Below are positions 33,704 through 45,631 of a stretch of 64,000 bases of DNA, one piece after another. The DNA is taken from positions 1-64,000 of the forward strand of contig VCMS01000151.1 of the NCBI GenBank assembly GCA_022539475.1. The letters are read 5' to 3'. Position 1 is the stretch's first letter. The number at the start of each line of letters is the position of its first letter. Made by a program: the position numbers and the translations under genes. Source of the stretch: Gracilaria domingensis (Eukaryota > Rhodophyta > Florideophyceae > Gracilariales > Gracilariaceae). The notes beneath the pieces were generated by a model. The model did not search any database and was not told the origin of the DNA. It saw nothing but the letters and a program-made list of their open reading frames with translations.

Positions 33704-34576
33704 ATGACGACCCCTCAAGGCAACCCAGGCACACCCCCACAGGTGCGTGCAGGCCAAATGATCCAAAGCATGGCTCGCGCGCTTGATGAAACACGGGCTC
33801 AGATGGAATTGTTGAAGCAAGAAGCGCAAACGAAGATATCCGCTCTCGAGACCTCACTCAGTGTCCTAGCCAATAAGGACAGCCCAGCCACGAATCCAAA
33901 GATCAACAAGCCCCCAACGTTCACTGGAAACCAAAACATTGACAGTTGGATCACTCATATTCGCAATTATCTTGATGGAACCCCCGACGACAAAGCATTA
34001 ACGATTGCGCTTAGTTACATCAGTGGAGCTGCTCATGGGTGATATCTCGCCAAGCAAAGAAATGGACTGGAGCTGCAAACCCTTGAGGAACTCTTTGAAC
34101 ATCTTCAGAAACGATTTACTATTGTCAACAAAGAGAAACTTGCTCGGGACAAACTAAGCAAGTGGAAGCAGTACAAAGATTTTCAACAGTTCAATGAATA
34201 CTTCCTCAAGATTGCGCTCGAAATCCCCAACATCAGTATGGAAGAGCAAATCGACAGATATACCAGAGGCTTGAAAAGTTACATCTGAAAAGAGCTTTGC
34301 ACCAATGAGTACAAATCTTTGACTGATGCCATGAAAGACGCTGAGCGGGTGGAATCTGCTTTCCGAAGGGGTGGACAGGCGCGATTTGGGAGGCAACCTG
34401 GCGGCTCTGGATCATCTCAAGGACCGGTACCCATGGATATTGGAAATATGAAGCTGAAGAAGTTAACCAAGGAAGAGCGCGAGAACTGTCGAAAGTTGGG
34501 ACTCTGTTTCCGCTGTCGACAACCTGGACACATGGCACGCGATAAACAGTGCCCAAAAAACTCCCAGAGGAACTGA
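33704..34576 (+). pseudogene. gag: Gag of G
   Basis: ATG 33704 (ACCATGA) opens MTTPQGNPGTPPQ. A helical leader is followed by the retrotransposon Gag core (PPTFTGNQNIDSWITHIRNY, EELFEHLQKRF) and a CCHC-type knuckle (CFRCRQPGHMARDKQC). TGA codons at about 34040 (HG-stop-YLAK) and 34286 (YI-stop-KELC) interrupt it in frame. Gag would form the particle and bind the element RNA. The 3' end overlaps the start of pol in another frame by about 28 bp, consistent with frameshift expression. Confidence 0.9.
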
Positions 34577-37500
34577 CTCCAGGGTCATCTGAAGAACCCA
34601 CGTCAGTTCCACCGGACCACCATTGCAGCCCACTGAATTCCATCGAAACGCAACCATTTCTTAAGCCAGCAAACCCCGTACCCATTGAATCTGCAGAGAA
34701 ATATCGTAACCAAGAAAAAATATTAAGCAATGGAAGACATAAACTTCTTACCTCACGCTTAGCGTCACCATTTGAAACCCCCTCTGTTGGACTACTCCTT
34801 GCATATGTATTCATCAATGGCAGAAAATGTACGGCACTGTTCGATAACGGTTCCGAAATCAGTTATTTGTCCAAAGCCATCTGCAAAAGCATGAAGATCC
34901 CAACCATTGACACTAGTTATGAAGCCGAAATGGCCAACGGTTCCATTACTGTGCTCCAGGAAACCGGAGAAGATGGAGTAGATATCCAGATTGAAGAACT
35001 ACGAGAAAAGAGACGCTTTGCAATATGTGCATTATACGGATATGACGTCATTTTAGGAAAAGACTGGCTATATGAATATAACCCCTATATTAACCACCGA
35101 ACCAATGAAATTTCTTTTGTTCACAATTCCAGAACCATTTTCATCAAAGCAAACATTAAGAAGAACGAGAAGTTAATTTCTGTGAACACAATCAAGAAGT
35201 CAATGCGAAGGAAGCTACCTGTATTTGTTGTAGCACTTCGGCCTTCAAAAGAAGAAACCTATGAACCAGCGAATGATCATAAACTCAAAGAACTACTTGA
35301 AGAATGCAAGGACCTATTTCCATAGAAGTTACCAAAAGGATTACCCCCTCACCGAGAACAAGATTTTCATATCGAGTTATCCCCTGAAGCAACACCTCAG
35401 AAGAAAGGCGTACATCGAATGTCAGATATAGAGTTGAAAGAGCTAAAGAAGCAACTCCATGAACTTTTGGAACAAGGTTTTATTCGACCTAGTTCAAACC
35501 CTTGGGGTGCCTCTGTTCTTTTCGCAGCAAAGAAGGATGGGAGCCTAAGACTTTGAATTGATTACCGAGCCCTCAATAAGTTGACCGTCAAAAATAGTTA
35601 CCGTATTCCAAGCATTGATGATATTTTTGACCAACTCCGTGGCGCAAAAGTATTTTCAAAAATCGATTTAAGGTGGGGTTACCACCAAATTCGACTCTCT
35701 GATACCTCCATTCCACTGACTGCTTTCAGAACTAGATATGGTCATTTTGAGTTTCTTGTCCTCCTTTTCGGCGCCTCACCAACGCACCCGCAAGGTTCAT
35801 GAGCTTAATGAACAATGTACTGAAGGATCATTTGGATAAATTTGTCCTGGTGTATCTCGACGACATTCTTATTTACAGCAGAACTGTAGAGGAGCATATG
35901 GAACACATTAGAAAAGTATTCGACCAACTTCGTGCACACAAGCTGTATGGGAAGCTTTCAAAGTGTGAATTTCTAAAGAAGGAGGTTGAATACCTCGGGC
36001 ATGTGGTTACACTCGAAGGAATATCAGTAGAGAAACAAAAAGTGAAAGCCATCACAAATTGGGAAACACCGAAAAATAAGACCGATGTTCAAGCTTTTCT
36101 TGGACTTGTTAATTACTACCGACGATTTATTAAGAACTGCTCCAAAATATCAAAACCACTAACCGCTCTGTGTGGAAATAACCCATTCAAGTGGGGAGGG
36201 GATCAAGAAAACGCCTTCAAAAATCTGAAAGAAGCAGTTTCAAGTACACCAGTGCTCCGTTATTTTGACACAAAACTGCCTATCATCGTAACTACTGACG
36301 CACCTCAGTATGCTCTAGGAGCAGTATTGGAACAAGTAGAAAACGGTATTGCCCGACCTGTTGCATTTCATTCAAGAACCTTGAATCCAGCCGAGCAACG
36401 CTACGCCGCCCACGAGCGAGAACTTCTTGCAGTCGTAGACACGTTAAGAGTTTGGAGAGTCTACTTACATGGACAACGCTTCAAAGTGCGTACAGATCAT
36501 TTTCCATTGAAGTATCTGCAAACACAGCCAAATCTTTCCCAACGTCAAGTAAGATGGCTCGAAAGGATCGTTGAGTTTGATTTCACTTTCGAACCAATCA
36601 AAGGAAAATCCAACATAGTTGCAGATGCTCTCTCAAGATATCCTAAGCATGTTGAAGATCCGCTGGCTAGTAACCTCTCTTTATTAGATGAAGCAATCTC
36701 CAGAACCAACCCGTTGAATTCTTTATCTCTTATTGGTGAAATATCTAAGAAGGATATGCGCGCATTCACTGAAGGATACAAGAATGACAACGAATTCTCT
36801 GCTTCATACAAGAACCCTGAACTCCCCTTTGAACGAAAAGGTAATCTTCTCTATTTCAAGAATAAGCTGTGTGTACCGAGTGGAGAAATCAGAACTAAGA
36901 TTTTATTTGAGAATCATGATATCCCTTCGTCAGGACATATGGCATTTAAAAAGACATTAAGAAGAATTTGGAAATCATACTTTTGGAAGACCCTCAGAAA
37001 AGACGTATACACCTTCACGAAAACATGCCAGAGGTGTCAAGAGACGAAGCTAATTACCAAGAAGCCACAGGGATACCTCCAGCCCTTAGAACCGCCATTG
37101 AAGAAGTGGTCTCAGATCATAATGGATTTCATTACTCCACTTCCACGCACCAAGTCTGGAAACAGTGCCATTTACGTCGTAGTTGATCGCCTTTCGAAAC
37201 TTACACGTATCATACCCACAACCAAGAATGTTACAGCAGTCGAAACAGCTCAGCTATATCTCGAGAATATCTATCGTCATCACGGACTTTCTGATGCCAT
37301 AGTATCCGATAGAGACTCGATATTTATGAGTAAGTTCTGGAAGGAAGTATTCTGATCACTTGAAACAAAGTTGAAGCCATCATCAGCATATCACCCACAG
37401 ACTGATGGACAAACCGAAGTAATGAATAAGAAGATCGAAGAAATGATCCGATGTTTTGTCAATTACAGACAGAATAATTGGGACGAGCATCTCATTCAAT

Positions 37501-38592
37501 TTGAAGTTGCTTACAACTCTTCGGTCAATTCTACCACGTCATTTACTCCCTTCTTTCTCACATATGGGGAAGAACCACGTGTTTTACCAATGAATATAAT
37601 CCCTGTGAGATAAAGTGATGCGCAATGGATGTCCATCGGATGAAATTTTGAGACATCTTTGGGATATCAGTCGGATATCTTCTGCGCATCCAGGATATCC
37701 CAATGATATGCCGTGATACCCCGTTGGATGCGCCTAATTGATGCCCTTTGCATGTCCTTTGGATTTAAAAAAACTATTCCAAAGATATTCATATGATGCA
37801 CGAGGATATGTCCCATGGATGTCCGGAAATCCACGGTGCATCATTTGGACATCACAAAATCCAATGGACATCTCTTCGTACATCATATGCGTATCAGGCG
37901 CTTATCATTTGGGTACACCTCATGCATCATCTGAGCATCATTTACGTACATCATATGGATACCTTGAGGAGATCAAATGGACATCTTCAGGTTTCTTAAT
38001 TCTAATATGGGTTATCTTGGGGATATCATCCGGACATCAATTCACCTCTCTGGGAATTACCTCCCAGAATCAAGCTGCTTCAGATTTTTTGACAAGTATC
38101 TCGGAGGCTGTTATGCTTGCAAGAAACCAAATATCCAAGATGAACAAGTACTCTGAAACGTACTACAATCAGAAACGAACGCCTTGCGATTTTAAAGTTG
38201 GTGACCAAGTCATGCTTTCAACTAAAAACCTCAAAATGAACGAAACAGGCCCACGGAACAAGTTGGGAATCAAGTACTGCGGTCCATTCATCATTGCTGA
38301 ACAAGTGAGCCCAGTTACCTTTCGACTTGATATAGGACCTGTCATGAAGCAAAGAAAAATACATGACGTGTTTCACTGTCAATTACTCAGAAGATACCAC
38401 GAGGACACTATCATGGGGAAATCACAGCCAAAGCCCACAGCCATCAAACTATCTAACGGAACAGAAGAATATGAAGTACAAGCAATTCTTAATCATCGAA
38501 AACGGAAACGCAAGTCAGAATACCTTGTCAAATGGCTTGGTTATCCCGATCACGAAAATATGTGGCTCCCTGAATCCGAACTCAAGAACTGA
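34549..38592 (+). pseudogene. pol: Pol of G: protease, RT, RNase H, integrase, chromodomain
   Basis: The protease shows FDNGSEISYLS, where gypsy enzymes usually have D-(S/T)-G. A TAG at about 35323 precedes the RT leader; the RT fingers carry a TGA (LRL-stop-IDYRALN). A frameshift near 35790 precedes VYLDDILIYS. RNase H (TTDAPQYALGA, NIVADALSRYP), the integrase zinc finger and core (IIMDFITPLP, VSDRDSIFMS) follow. A TGA lies at about 37353 and PSSAYHPQTDGQTEVMN comes after it. A 455-bp insertion (37615-38070) splits the region before the integrase C-terminus (RNKLGIKYCGPFII). The protein ends with a chromodomain (YEVQAILNHRKRKRKSEYLV). At least five breaks; not functional. Confidence 0.95.
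37615..38070. repeat. Insertion in pol of G built from degenerate ATGGATGTCCAT / GGATATC repeats
   Basis: The stretch between two pol segments is filled with variants of GGATATC, ATGGATGTCCAT and CATCATATG, many palindromic. It has no coding similarity, though one frame happens to stay open through it. No TSD could be fixed. Confidence 0.6.
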
Positions 38593-38669
38593 TTTGACCT
38601 CCTTGAGCAGTATAAAAGAAGCCACAACCTCTGAACATTCCCGGGCCCAGTAACCACCCATCACCGACA

Positions 38670-39182
38670 ATGACGAACAACGGACAGCCGAACATCGCGA
38701 ACAATCTGCAACTCGACAACGCCAGTCAGTTCTACAGTCGTATAGTTCTTGGGGGACGAAGGATGCTTACCTGGTTTGATGGTATTACCGATGAACTTTT
38801 CGAGAGATTTCGTCTTGCATGGGCCTCATGTCATATTTGCTTTGCCTTTCTCCATATTCGAGGACCATTTCTAACCCCAGAGAATGCGATCATGCTAAGA
38901 AAGCTATTCAAAGCTTATGAAGATGGCACACTTGAAGATATTCATGGAGAGTTCGTTCTATTCCTATTCTCTTACCTGGTATCTCAGTTTGGTCACCTCT
39001 CGCCGGACCCCGGAGATACATTCTTGAATACAATTGAAAGTGCTATTCTACACATCGAGGAATTTGGAGATAATACTGATCTTTCCATAACGTTTGAACC
39101 GCGTTCCGATATGGTTCTCTTCCCTAACCCTCCAGGACAGTTTGAAAATCATCCTATTCCGAATGGTACGCCCAACAACTAA
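38670..39182 (+). CDS. 170-residue frame between pol and 3' LTR of G, function unknown
   Basis: ATG 38670 (CGACAATGA) begins MTNNGQPNIANNLQLDN about 80 bp after the pol stop. The protein is soluble-looking and acidic. It has a central block RLAWASCHICFAFLHIRGPFLTPENAIMLRKLF in pieces of mixed hydrophobic helices, and a proline/asparagine-rich tail ending at TAA 39180-39182, 35 bp before the 3' LTR. It has no signal peptide or transmembrane segment, so it is not an obvious envelope. It is free of stops although gag and pol are broken. I do not recognise the family. Its position equals that of env or other third frames in gypsy elements. Confidence 0.6.
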   Translation: MTNNGQPNIANNLQLDNASQFYSRIVLGGRRMLTWFDGITDELFERFRLAWASCHICFAFLHIRGPFLTPENAIMLRKLFKAYEDGTLEDIHGEFVLFLFSYLVSQFGHLSPDPGDTFLNTIESAILHIEEFGDNTDLSITFEPRSDMVLFPNPPGQFENHPIPNGTPNN

Positions 39183-39217
39183 CGAGTCGGGACGACTCTC
39201 CTTAATGGGGGAAGTGA

Positions 39218-39734
39218 TGTTAGGATTTCGTTAATTCTGGTCATGTTTTTATTTGAATTTGTTATATTGCTATGCTTTTAGTTAGTTATTCAATGTTTTG
39301 ATGCTTTCTTTGAATTCCCCGTGATCTAGCGATCCGATTTGATACCCTAATGATCCTCAGAGTCTTTGTTTGACATTAGTTGTCATAATGTTACCAAGAC
39401 ATGTCACGTGTGATGTCTGCCTCGTCAGTTGACGTCATGACTGACTTCATAGTTTCGGTGCCTTGCTGGAATTTCTACAAATGGACAAGTTGCAGGAACG
39501 TCTAGAAGCTTCTAGAAGACTCCACTGTCGATTTCTACGCACAGTTTCTACACTAATTCCAACGCAAGGGCCAGTACTCATAGACACATTAGTTTGAGGG
39601 ATATTCTAGAAAGCTGCGTTAGCGACCTTATTTTCGAAGGTCCGATTCTCCATATAAACCCTGGTCGACTGCCCGACCTCTCCTCGGCAGTCACGATCGT
39701 TCACGTTCTCAACCTCAGACCCAGTGTTCTAACA
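39218..39734 (+). repeat. 3' LTR of G
   Basis: 517 bp preceded by the purine-rich AATGGGGGAAGTGA (39204-39217), a suitable polypurine tract. It ends TTCTAACA, the exact inverse of the TGTTAGAA that starts the 5' LTR. Confidence 0.95.
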
Positions 39735-39739
39735 TCTGA

Positions 39740-41087
39740 CGTATGGATCTTGGTTGGGATGGCTGCAGTTGCTCGTGATCGTAAGTTGTATGTGTGAGTC
39801 CGTATCGGATACTCGTTTGCGTCATCTTCTGGAAATTCTGCGTAATTTGTCCCGTCAAACGTGGAAGACTGCTCTGGGTAGTGCGTTAAGCTGTTGAGTG
39901 CATCGTCAAAGTCTTCTTCATATGAGACTGACTCATTGCCTGCATCACTGCTTTCTGATAGAGTGTCAGAGTCCTCCGTGTCGTCAATAGAGTGCTCGCT
40001 GTCAGAGGAAGCAGTTACCAGACCAGAATTAAACGTATCCTGACGGTCTCGAGAGTTTGAGGTTGTTAAGCCCGGAAACTCGGATTCGAAGAAACGTACG
40101 TGCTTCGAGTTAACGATTCCCGTTTCAGTCAAAATGACGTATACACCACCTTCAATATGTCCAAGATTTACGCCGTCCTGCATTCTGACTTCCATCTTTT
40201 TCCACCTCTTCCTCGCAGGATGAACAATTGTGCGACAACCAAAAGGCCTCATGTGCTTGAGGTACGGTGCTGATCTACGAAAGAGGGCTTCATGTGGAGA
40301 GAGATGTGTCGTGCTGCGCGGAATGGTGTTTCTGCAGTCCACAACATGCCTAAGAGCATATGCCCAGAACCGTAGTGGAAGATTCGCTTCTGTGAGACAG
40401 GCTCGAACTAATGACAGAATAACGCCTTGTGTCCTTTCCACCAGTCCGTTCGACGCCGGAGTGTAAGGAGTTGAAGAGTGCACTGAGACTCCCAGCTTCA
40501 TCACGCTCTTTTGGGCCCTCAAGGATTCCTTTCCTCCATCTGTATGTAGCTACACAACCCGATGAACAGACTGTCTTTCAAACCAGTTCATAAAGTTTTG
40601 AACTACCAGAGAGGCCTCGCCTTTACTCTTGACTGGTTGTGCCCAAGCATATCGGGTGAACTCATCAATGACAGTGCAGAAGTATTGCTCATGATTCGAA
40701 GACCTAGGTTTGATTTTCCCAACCACATCTGAGTGCAGAGCTCCAGGCTGTGTTGCCCTTGTGAGGCTTCCTCTGTACGATTTTCGGTATTTGGATTTAG
40801 AGCATGGGTCACAATCGCGTGGGGTGCTGTTCACAGTAGGTAGTACGCCGTCCTTCATCATCTTCCTGATCGTATCATTCTTTCCAACATAACCAAGTCG
40901 TCTGTGCCAGAGGTCTTCCACGTGATTTTCACTTCCCGTTTCCTTAATTTCCAATTCAATTACACTTTCCAGATCAATTACCACTTCTTCTTCATCGTCC
41001 AGTTCATCAGGATCGACATCTGACGCAGGGAGGCTCGATTCTTCATTTTCTGTCGGTTCCGTGTCGGAAATTCCTTCGGTATGCATG
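39740..41087 (-). pseudogene. Copia A integrase
   Basis: Next to the B insertion the minus strand reads MHTEGISDTEP and an acidic region, then the pre-integrase zinc finger (LWHRRLGYVG..CDPCSKSKYRKS) and the core start (LHSDVVGKIKP). A break near 40540 (HRVV then stop) removes the segment with the second Asp. The frame resumes with VHSSTPYTPASNGLVERTQGV (third acidic residue E), FWAYALRHVVDCRN and the GCRTIVHPARKRWKK tail. It ends with SRATAAIPTKIHTSD at the G insertion. At least one frameshift or deletion. Confidence 0.9.
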
Positions 41088-41092
41088 AGTAC

Positions 41093-42671
41093 TGATAGAT
41101 TCGAGGAACTTGCGAATAGGAACCGCCCGTTTACTCTGACTGCCCGAAAGCGGTAGCCTTATATATCCAATCCAGCGCTGTAACAGCCTGCACGAAAACC
41201 AGCACCATAGCTATCATTCAGAGCCTGCAGCAGGGGTGTAACACAGAGGACAGCCTACAAGCCGAAGTCACGCCTGATCGCCGTGCTTGGCTTGTAGCTG
41301 ACGTGTTAGGAGACAGTCAGAGACAGTAGACATCTTGTAGGATAGTTGTAGACATCTGTAGACTGCTACAAAATCTGTATTAAATGAGCGTCAGCCGGCC
41401 TTCCCCTCCATCGAGGAAGGCCAGACTTCATTCACCATCCATATTGTTACATTTGGCAGCATCTGTTTTCCATCCTCGCCGCTTGGATCCCTCACGCTAA
41501 CACTCAGTACAACGCTTTAATCTACACGAACCATTTTTGGGCTCTCTTTGTCCAACCGGCATCAATCGCATTCGTCCATTCCACCGTTTGACTTATGGAC
41601 TTCGGACATTGCCCCCCTCTTTCAGAGAGAATCACTGAACCCTCCGTCCTTCTCGATCCCGGACAAACCTTGGACATCGCCGTCCGTCAGCATGAGACCC
41701 GCCGCACATTGCCGGCCGTGATTTCTCATCCGCATTTGAAGTCGAGCTTACACGTTGCTCACTTTTCCTCCGTTGTAAATCGCCGTCCAGCGGACACCTT
41801 TGGTCATCACTGGCTGCTACTACGGAAAGCATTGAGCCAACCTCGCTCCGGGTGTACAGAAACACCTTGCCGTAGTGTACCACTGTCACTGCTGATCGCC
41901 TTATATCAGCAACTTCGTTCACGAATCGTTCTTGGACACGCCTCGGCCTCTCGCCAACCTGTCGAATTCGCTGACGTCGATCTCTCGTTTTCGCTGGTTC
42001 GCTGAAATTATGTTCTAAACGTTGGTAACGTTTGAGGGTGACTTGTGTAGTATGGGATGCACAAGCACAAATGAAGGTCTCAGTCTAGTGCCACGACAAA
42101 GACTTAAAACATCGGTTGTGTGCTCTCTTCTTGACATCTTCCGCTTCTTTTTGGCTACGCTTTATATTCTGAAACTGTCTCAAAGATTCCTGCTACGCAC
42201 GCACTAGTTGTACTCTATCCTACATCGGCCGACTAACACATTGTTCAACGAGGACGTTGAACTTCAAAACCGGGGTGAGTGTAACACTATGAGAGCCTAC
42301 AAGCTCCAAGTCACGTCTGATCTCCGTGCTTGGCTGGTAGCTCACGTTTTACGAGACACTACGAGACAGTAGAGACAGAAAGTAGCTTGTAGCATAATCG
42401 TAGATCTATCTAAACCTGCTACAACATCTGTTTTAAAGGGGCGTCAGCCGGCCTTCCCCTCCATCTCGGAAGGTCAGACTTCATTCACCATCATATTGTT
42501 ACAAGGGGGCTCAATGCAATCCAACTACTTACCCAATGCCTACCTCAAAGTGTCTAGTATCCGAGTAGGCTGCGATGGTGATACATCCATACTCTTGTGA
42601 ACTGTAAACCAATAGTATCTAACCTCTCGAAAGGACTAACAATTCACAGAGACTTCTATTACTTCCTAGCA
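41093..42671 (-). repeat. 3' LTR of B, split by element C
   Basis: The halves 41093-41236 and 42509-42671 (plus the duplicated AGGGG) together match 46749-47055. Confidence 0.9.
41237..42503. mobile_element. Small LTR element C inside the LTR of B
   Basis: TSD AGGGG at 41232-41236 and 42504-42508. LTRs 41237-41451 (215 bp) and 42280-42503 (224 bp), both TGTAACAC..TTGTTACA. After the first LTR TTTGGCAGCATC is a candidate primer site; AACCGGGGTGAG precedes the second. The interior has one ATG frame of 136 codons (41595-42005) that I do not recognise. The LTRs differ by roughly 15 percent plus indels. Confidence 0.85.
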
Positions 42672-42686
42672 TTCCCTCCCTAATTG

Positions 42687-44780
42687 TTAGGACTCTTTGA
42701 GCCCCAAAAGTGCCCGGAGCATCTCACATCGCGTTTGATGCAGTGGCTTGGTAAGCATATCCATTCTCATCTTCTCGGTAGGACAGTATACAACGCGAAC
42801 CCTTTCGTCCTTAACAGCATCCTTCACGAAATGGTAACGAATATCGACATTCTTGGCCCTTTTCTGGCTATTCGACCAGTAGATAGCGCCCGTATTGTCC
42901 TCAACAATTACCGATGGGCCTTTCAGAACGAATCCCAGTTCCTCCAAGAGACTTCCAAGCCAAATTATCTCCTTCACACACTCCGACAAAGCCATAAATT
43001 TCGCCTCAGAGGTAGAGAGTGCGATACTTCTTTGTTTCATCGTCCTCCAGCAAACCAGAGCTTCTCCCAAATATACAGCATAGCCAGTAACAGACTTGCA
43101 ATCAGCTCTATCCTTCGCCCAGTCACTGTCACAGTAAGCCAAGAGCTCTCCTGGCTCCGATGTTCTGGGATACGGTAGAGAGAGTGTAGTGGTTCCTCTG
43201 AGGTACCGCAGGACTCTCTTCAACCTGACCAAGTCTTCCGTAGTTGGGTTTTGCTGCCTTCTGCTAAGGATGTTGACAGCCATAGAGATGTCGGGTCGTG
43301 TCCTGGATGATAAGTACAAAAGCGCCCCAACTCCTTCGCGAAATTAAGTTTGACCATCCTTATCCAACTGTGGCGATTCCTTTGGGTCCTTGGCAGCCAG
43401 CATTGGAGTAGGTACCGGTCTTGAATCGTTAATTCCGGTTTGACACAAGAGGTTCTCGATGAAACCAGACTGTCTAAGGGCAATGCCGCCCTCATTTTTC
43501 TGGAACTCGACGTCAAGAAATGAACGAACTTCGCCAAGATCTGTCATCTGGAATGCCGACTGTAATTCGGCTTTGGCTTGGCAGACTAGTTCCAAAGTTC
43601 TCCCAATCACCATGACATCATCAACGTACACTAGTACCCAAACAGTGCCGTGATTCATGGCCTTCACAAAAATGCACTCATCAGAGCAAGTGGCTTCGTA
43701 CCCCATGCCCTCCAGGGCTCTCTTCAAGGTCTGTGACCACAAACGGTTGGAGTTCTTCAGTCCGTAGAGGGATCGTCGTAAGAGCAAAACTTCACCATCC
43801 TCTAGGCCCAAGTTTACCCCACTAGGGAGCAGCATATAAACCTGGTCTTCATGGTTGAGTTTGCGGTTCGGGAAGGCCGATTTTACGTCCATTTGGTCAA
43901 CCATGTAGCCAAAAGCTGTTGCCAGGGCGAACACAACTCTCACACTATGGAAATCAATCACAGGGGCGAACTGGTTGTCGATGTTCCGTTGCTGACAGCC
44001 TTTCGCGACCAATCGCGCCTTGTACTTGTCATGGGACCCATCAGCATGCTTCTTTCTGACAAACACGAACTTTGATTCGATAGCTTTAGCCCCTTGCGGG
44101 AGCCTTACATTCTCCCAGGTACCAATTTTTGCCAACGTTGCCATATCAGCATCGATAGCAGCTCTCCACTTAGCAGACTTGCTGGAGTGTAGAGCCTCGG
44201 CAACAGTATTGGGGTTCTTCTCCTGTGAGTCTGCTCCACCGTCTTGTGCGTTAGCAACCCTCGAGGCCTCATACCGCGCAGGCGGTCTTCGTTCGCGTTC
44301 AGGGTATCTGCGAACAGGGCAGTGGGTGACAAATTCCAGTTCGGACTCGGTAAGGGGTGGAGGTTCTGCATTGTTCATGCTCAAGTTGTTCTCATCACCC
44401 CCAGACTGCAGCGCGTCACTTCCGAGCCCAGCGTCAGGCTGCAAATTTATCGATGCTGGCTCAGTATTGTCTGTGACCAGGTTACCTTCGTCGTCTCCGT
44501 CACCGTCTTCGTAATCTACTTCAAAGTCGTCGCCATTCGAGCCCTGCCAGTGTTCGTTTCCGAGTAAGTGCGTCGCTCGGGGCCCCGTCCGGAAAACTTC
44601 TCTACCTGGGAACCGGGTCTCATTCACGATTACATGCCTTGCTTTGGTAACCCTCCCAGAGCCGATGTCATACACTCTGTAGTTATTGTGCGGGAGGCAA
44701 CGCATGAGTATCCCTCTCCTTGCCTTGGGTTCAAGTTTCGACCTCTTAGGCGATTGAACCCACACCTCGCACCCAAAGAC
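42687..44780 (-). pseudogene. Copia B integrase tail, reverse transcriptase and RNase H
   Basis: The minus strand starts with HLTVFGCEVWVQSPKRSKLE (integrase tail). It continues through the acidic linker and YPERERRPPARYEA to the RT: KWRAAIDADM, YKARLVAKGCQQ, QMDVKSAFPNRKL, SLYGLKNSNRLW, VLVYVDDVMVI. At the end of RT a TAA near 43344-43346 stands in DGQT-stop-FREGVG. The same frame goes on with LYLSSRTRPDISMAV, YCDSDWAKD, STSEAKFMALSE (usual E is K here) and DNTGAIYWSNS, ending at 42687 beside the LTR. This is among the best-preserved RT genes in the window. Confidence 0.95.
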
Positions 44781-44782
44781 TG

Positions 44783-45631
44783 TCAGATGGCCGACAATGG
44801 TGCCTTGCCTGTCAGCGCTTGCATTGGCGTTGTACCTCTAGTGCCGCTCCTCCCAGTCAGGTTCCGGTGTCCTACTGCCGCCATGAGGGCCTCATCCCAG
44901 AATCTTGGCGGCAAGTCAGCATGGATAAGCATAGAACCGACCATGTCGAGTAGGGTGCGGTTCAGTCTCTCTGCAACGCCATTCTGCTGTGGCGTGTACG
45001 GGGGGGAGGATGTACATTCTATGCCAAAGAGTTTCAAATAAGTTTGCATGACGACATACTCCGGCCCATTGTCGCTGTGTAGCGTCTGGATCACACACCT
45101 AAACCTCCTTTCAAAGAATCTGTGGAACTCCATGAATGCGTCGGAAGCTTTACTGCTCCTTCTTGGCAGCGCAACAGAGCGAAAGCCTGTTATGCCATCT
45201 GTGAAGGTGACAAAATACCTTTTCCCTCCGATACTGCTCGTCTTCAGGGGCCCACAGATATCAGAGTAGATTATCTCTCCCACTTCTAAGGCATCAGTGC
45301 CTCGTTGCTGCAGATGTAGGCGCGGCATCTTGCCTTCGATGCAAAATTCACATCGAGTACCAGTGTGCGGTTTGGCATTCAGGTCAAGGCCTCTGACAGC
45401 TGCCATTGAACCCATACATCGAATTGCATTTCCGTCTGCGTGACCAAACCCATGGTGCCAAAAGTCGAGCCCCTGTTCATCTCCAGTAGCAACAGCAGTC
45501 ATTACTGAGTGTGCAGGGAGTAAGGGAGACACTGTCCCGTGCACGTCGTACAGTCCATGCCGGAGTTCACTCCCAACAAGTTGCACTGACCCGTTGGTAA
45601 TTGTGTATCCACGATGGTCGAACACTGTCTT
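44783..45631 (-). pseudogene. Copia B integrase
   Basis: After an in-frame TAG (SSG-stop-KTVFDHRGY, where a tyrosine is likely ancestral), the frame carries the pre-integrase zinc finger (WHHGFGHADG..CEFCIEGK) and the complete DDE core: IYSDICGPL, LHSDNGPEYV and PQQNGVAERLNR. A frameshift at about 44781 separates it from the integrase tail. Confidence 0.95.

Larger units (their letters stand above)
31959..39734 (+). mobile_element. Ty3/gypsy chromovirus G with two extra reading frames
   Basis: LTRs of 517 bp (31959-32475 and 39218-39734) run TGTTAGAA/G..TAACA and are flanked by TCTGA (31954-31958 and 39735-39739). The content is primer site, zinc-finger frame, tRNA-like insert, gag, pol with chromodomain, a 170-residue frame, polypurine tract. 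It sits inside copia A in opposite orientation. LTRs differ at only about ten positions (about 2 percent), making it one of the youngest insertions here, although gag and pol already carry several stops. Confidence 0.95.

Noticed and set aside
41595..42005. Gene of element C
   Set aside because: The 136-codon frame has an ATG but no recognisable domain, and several other frames overlap; kept as a remark only.
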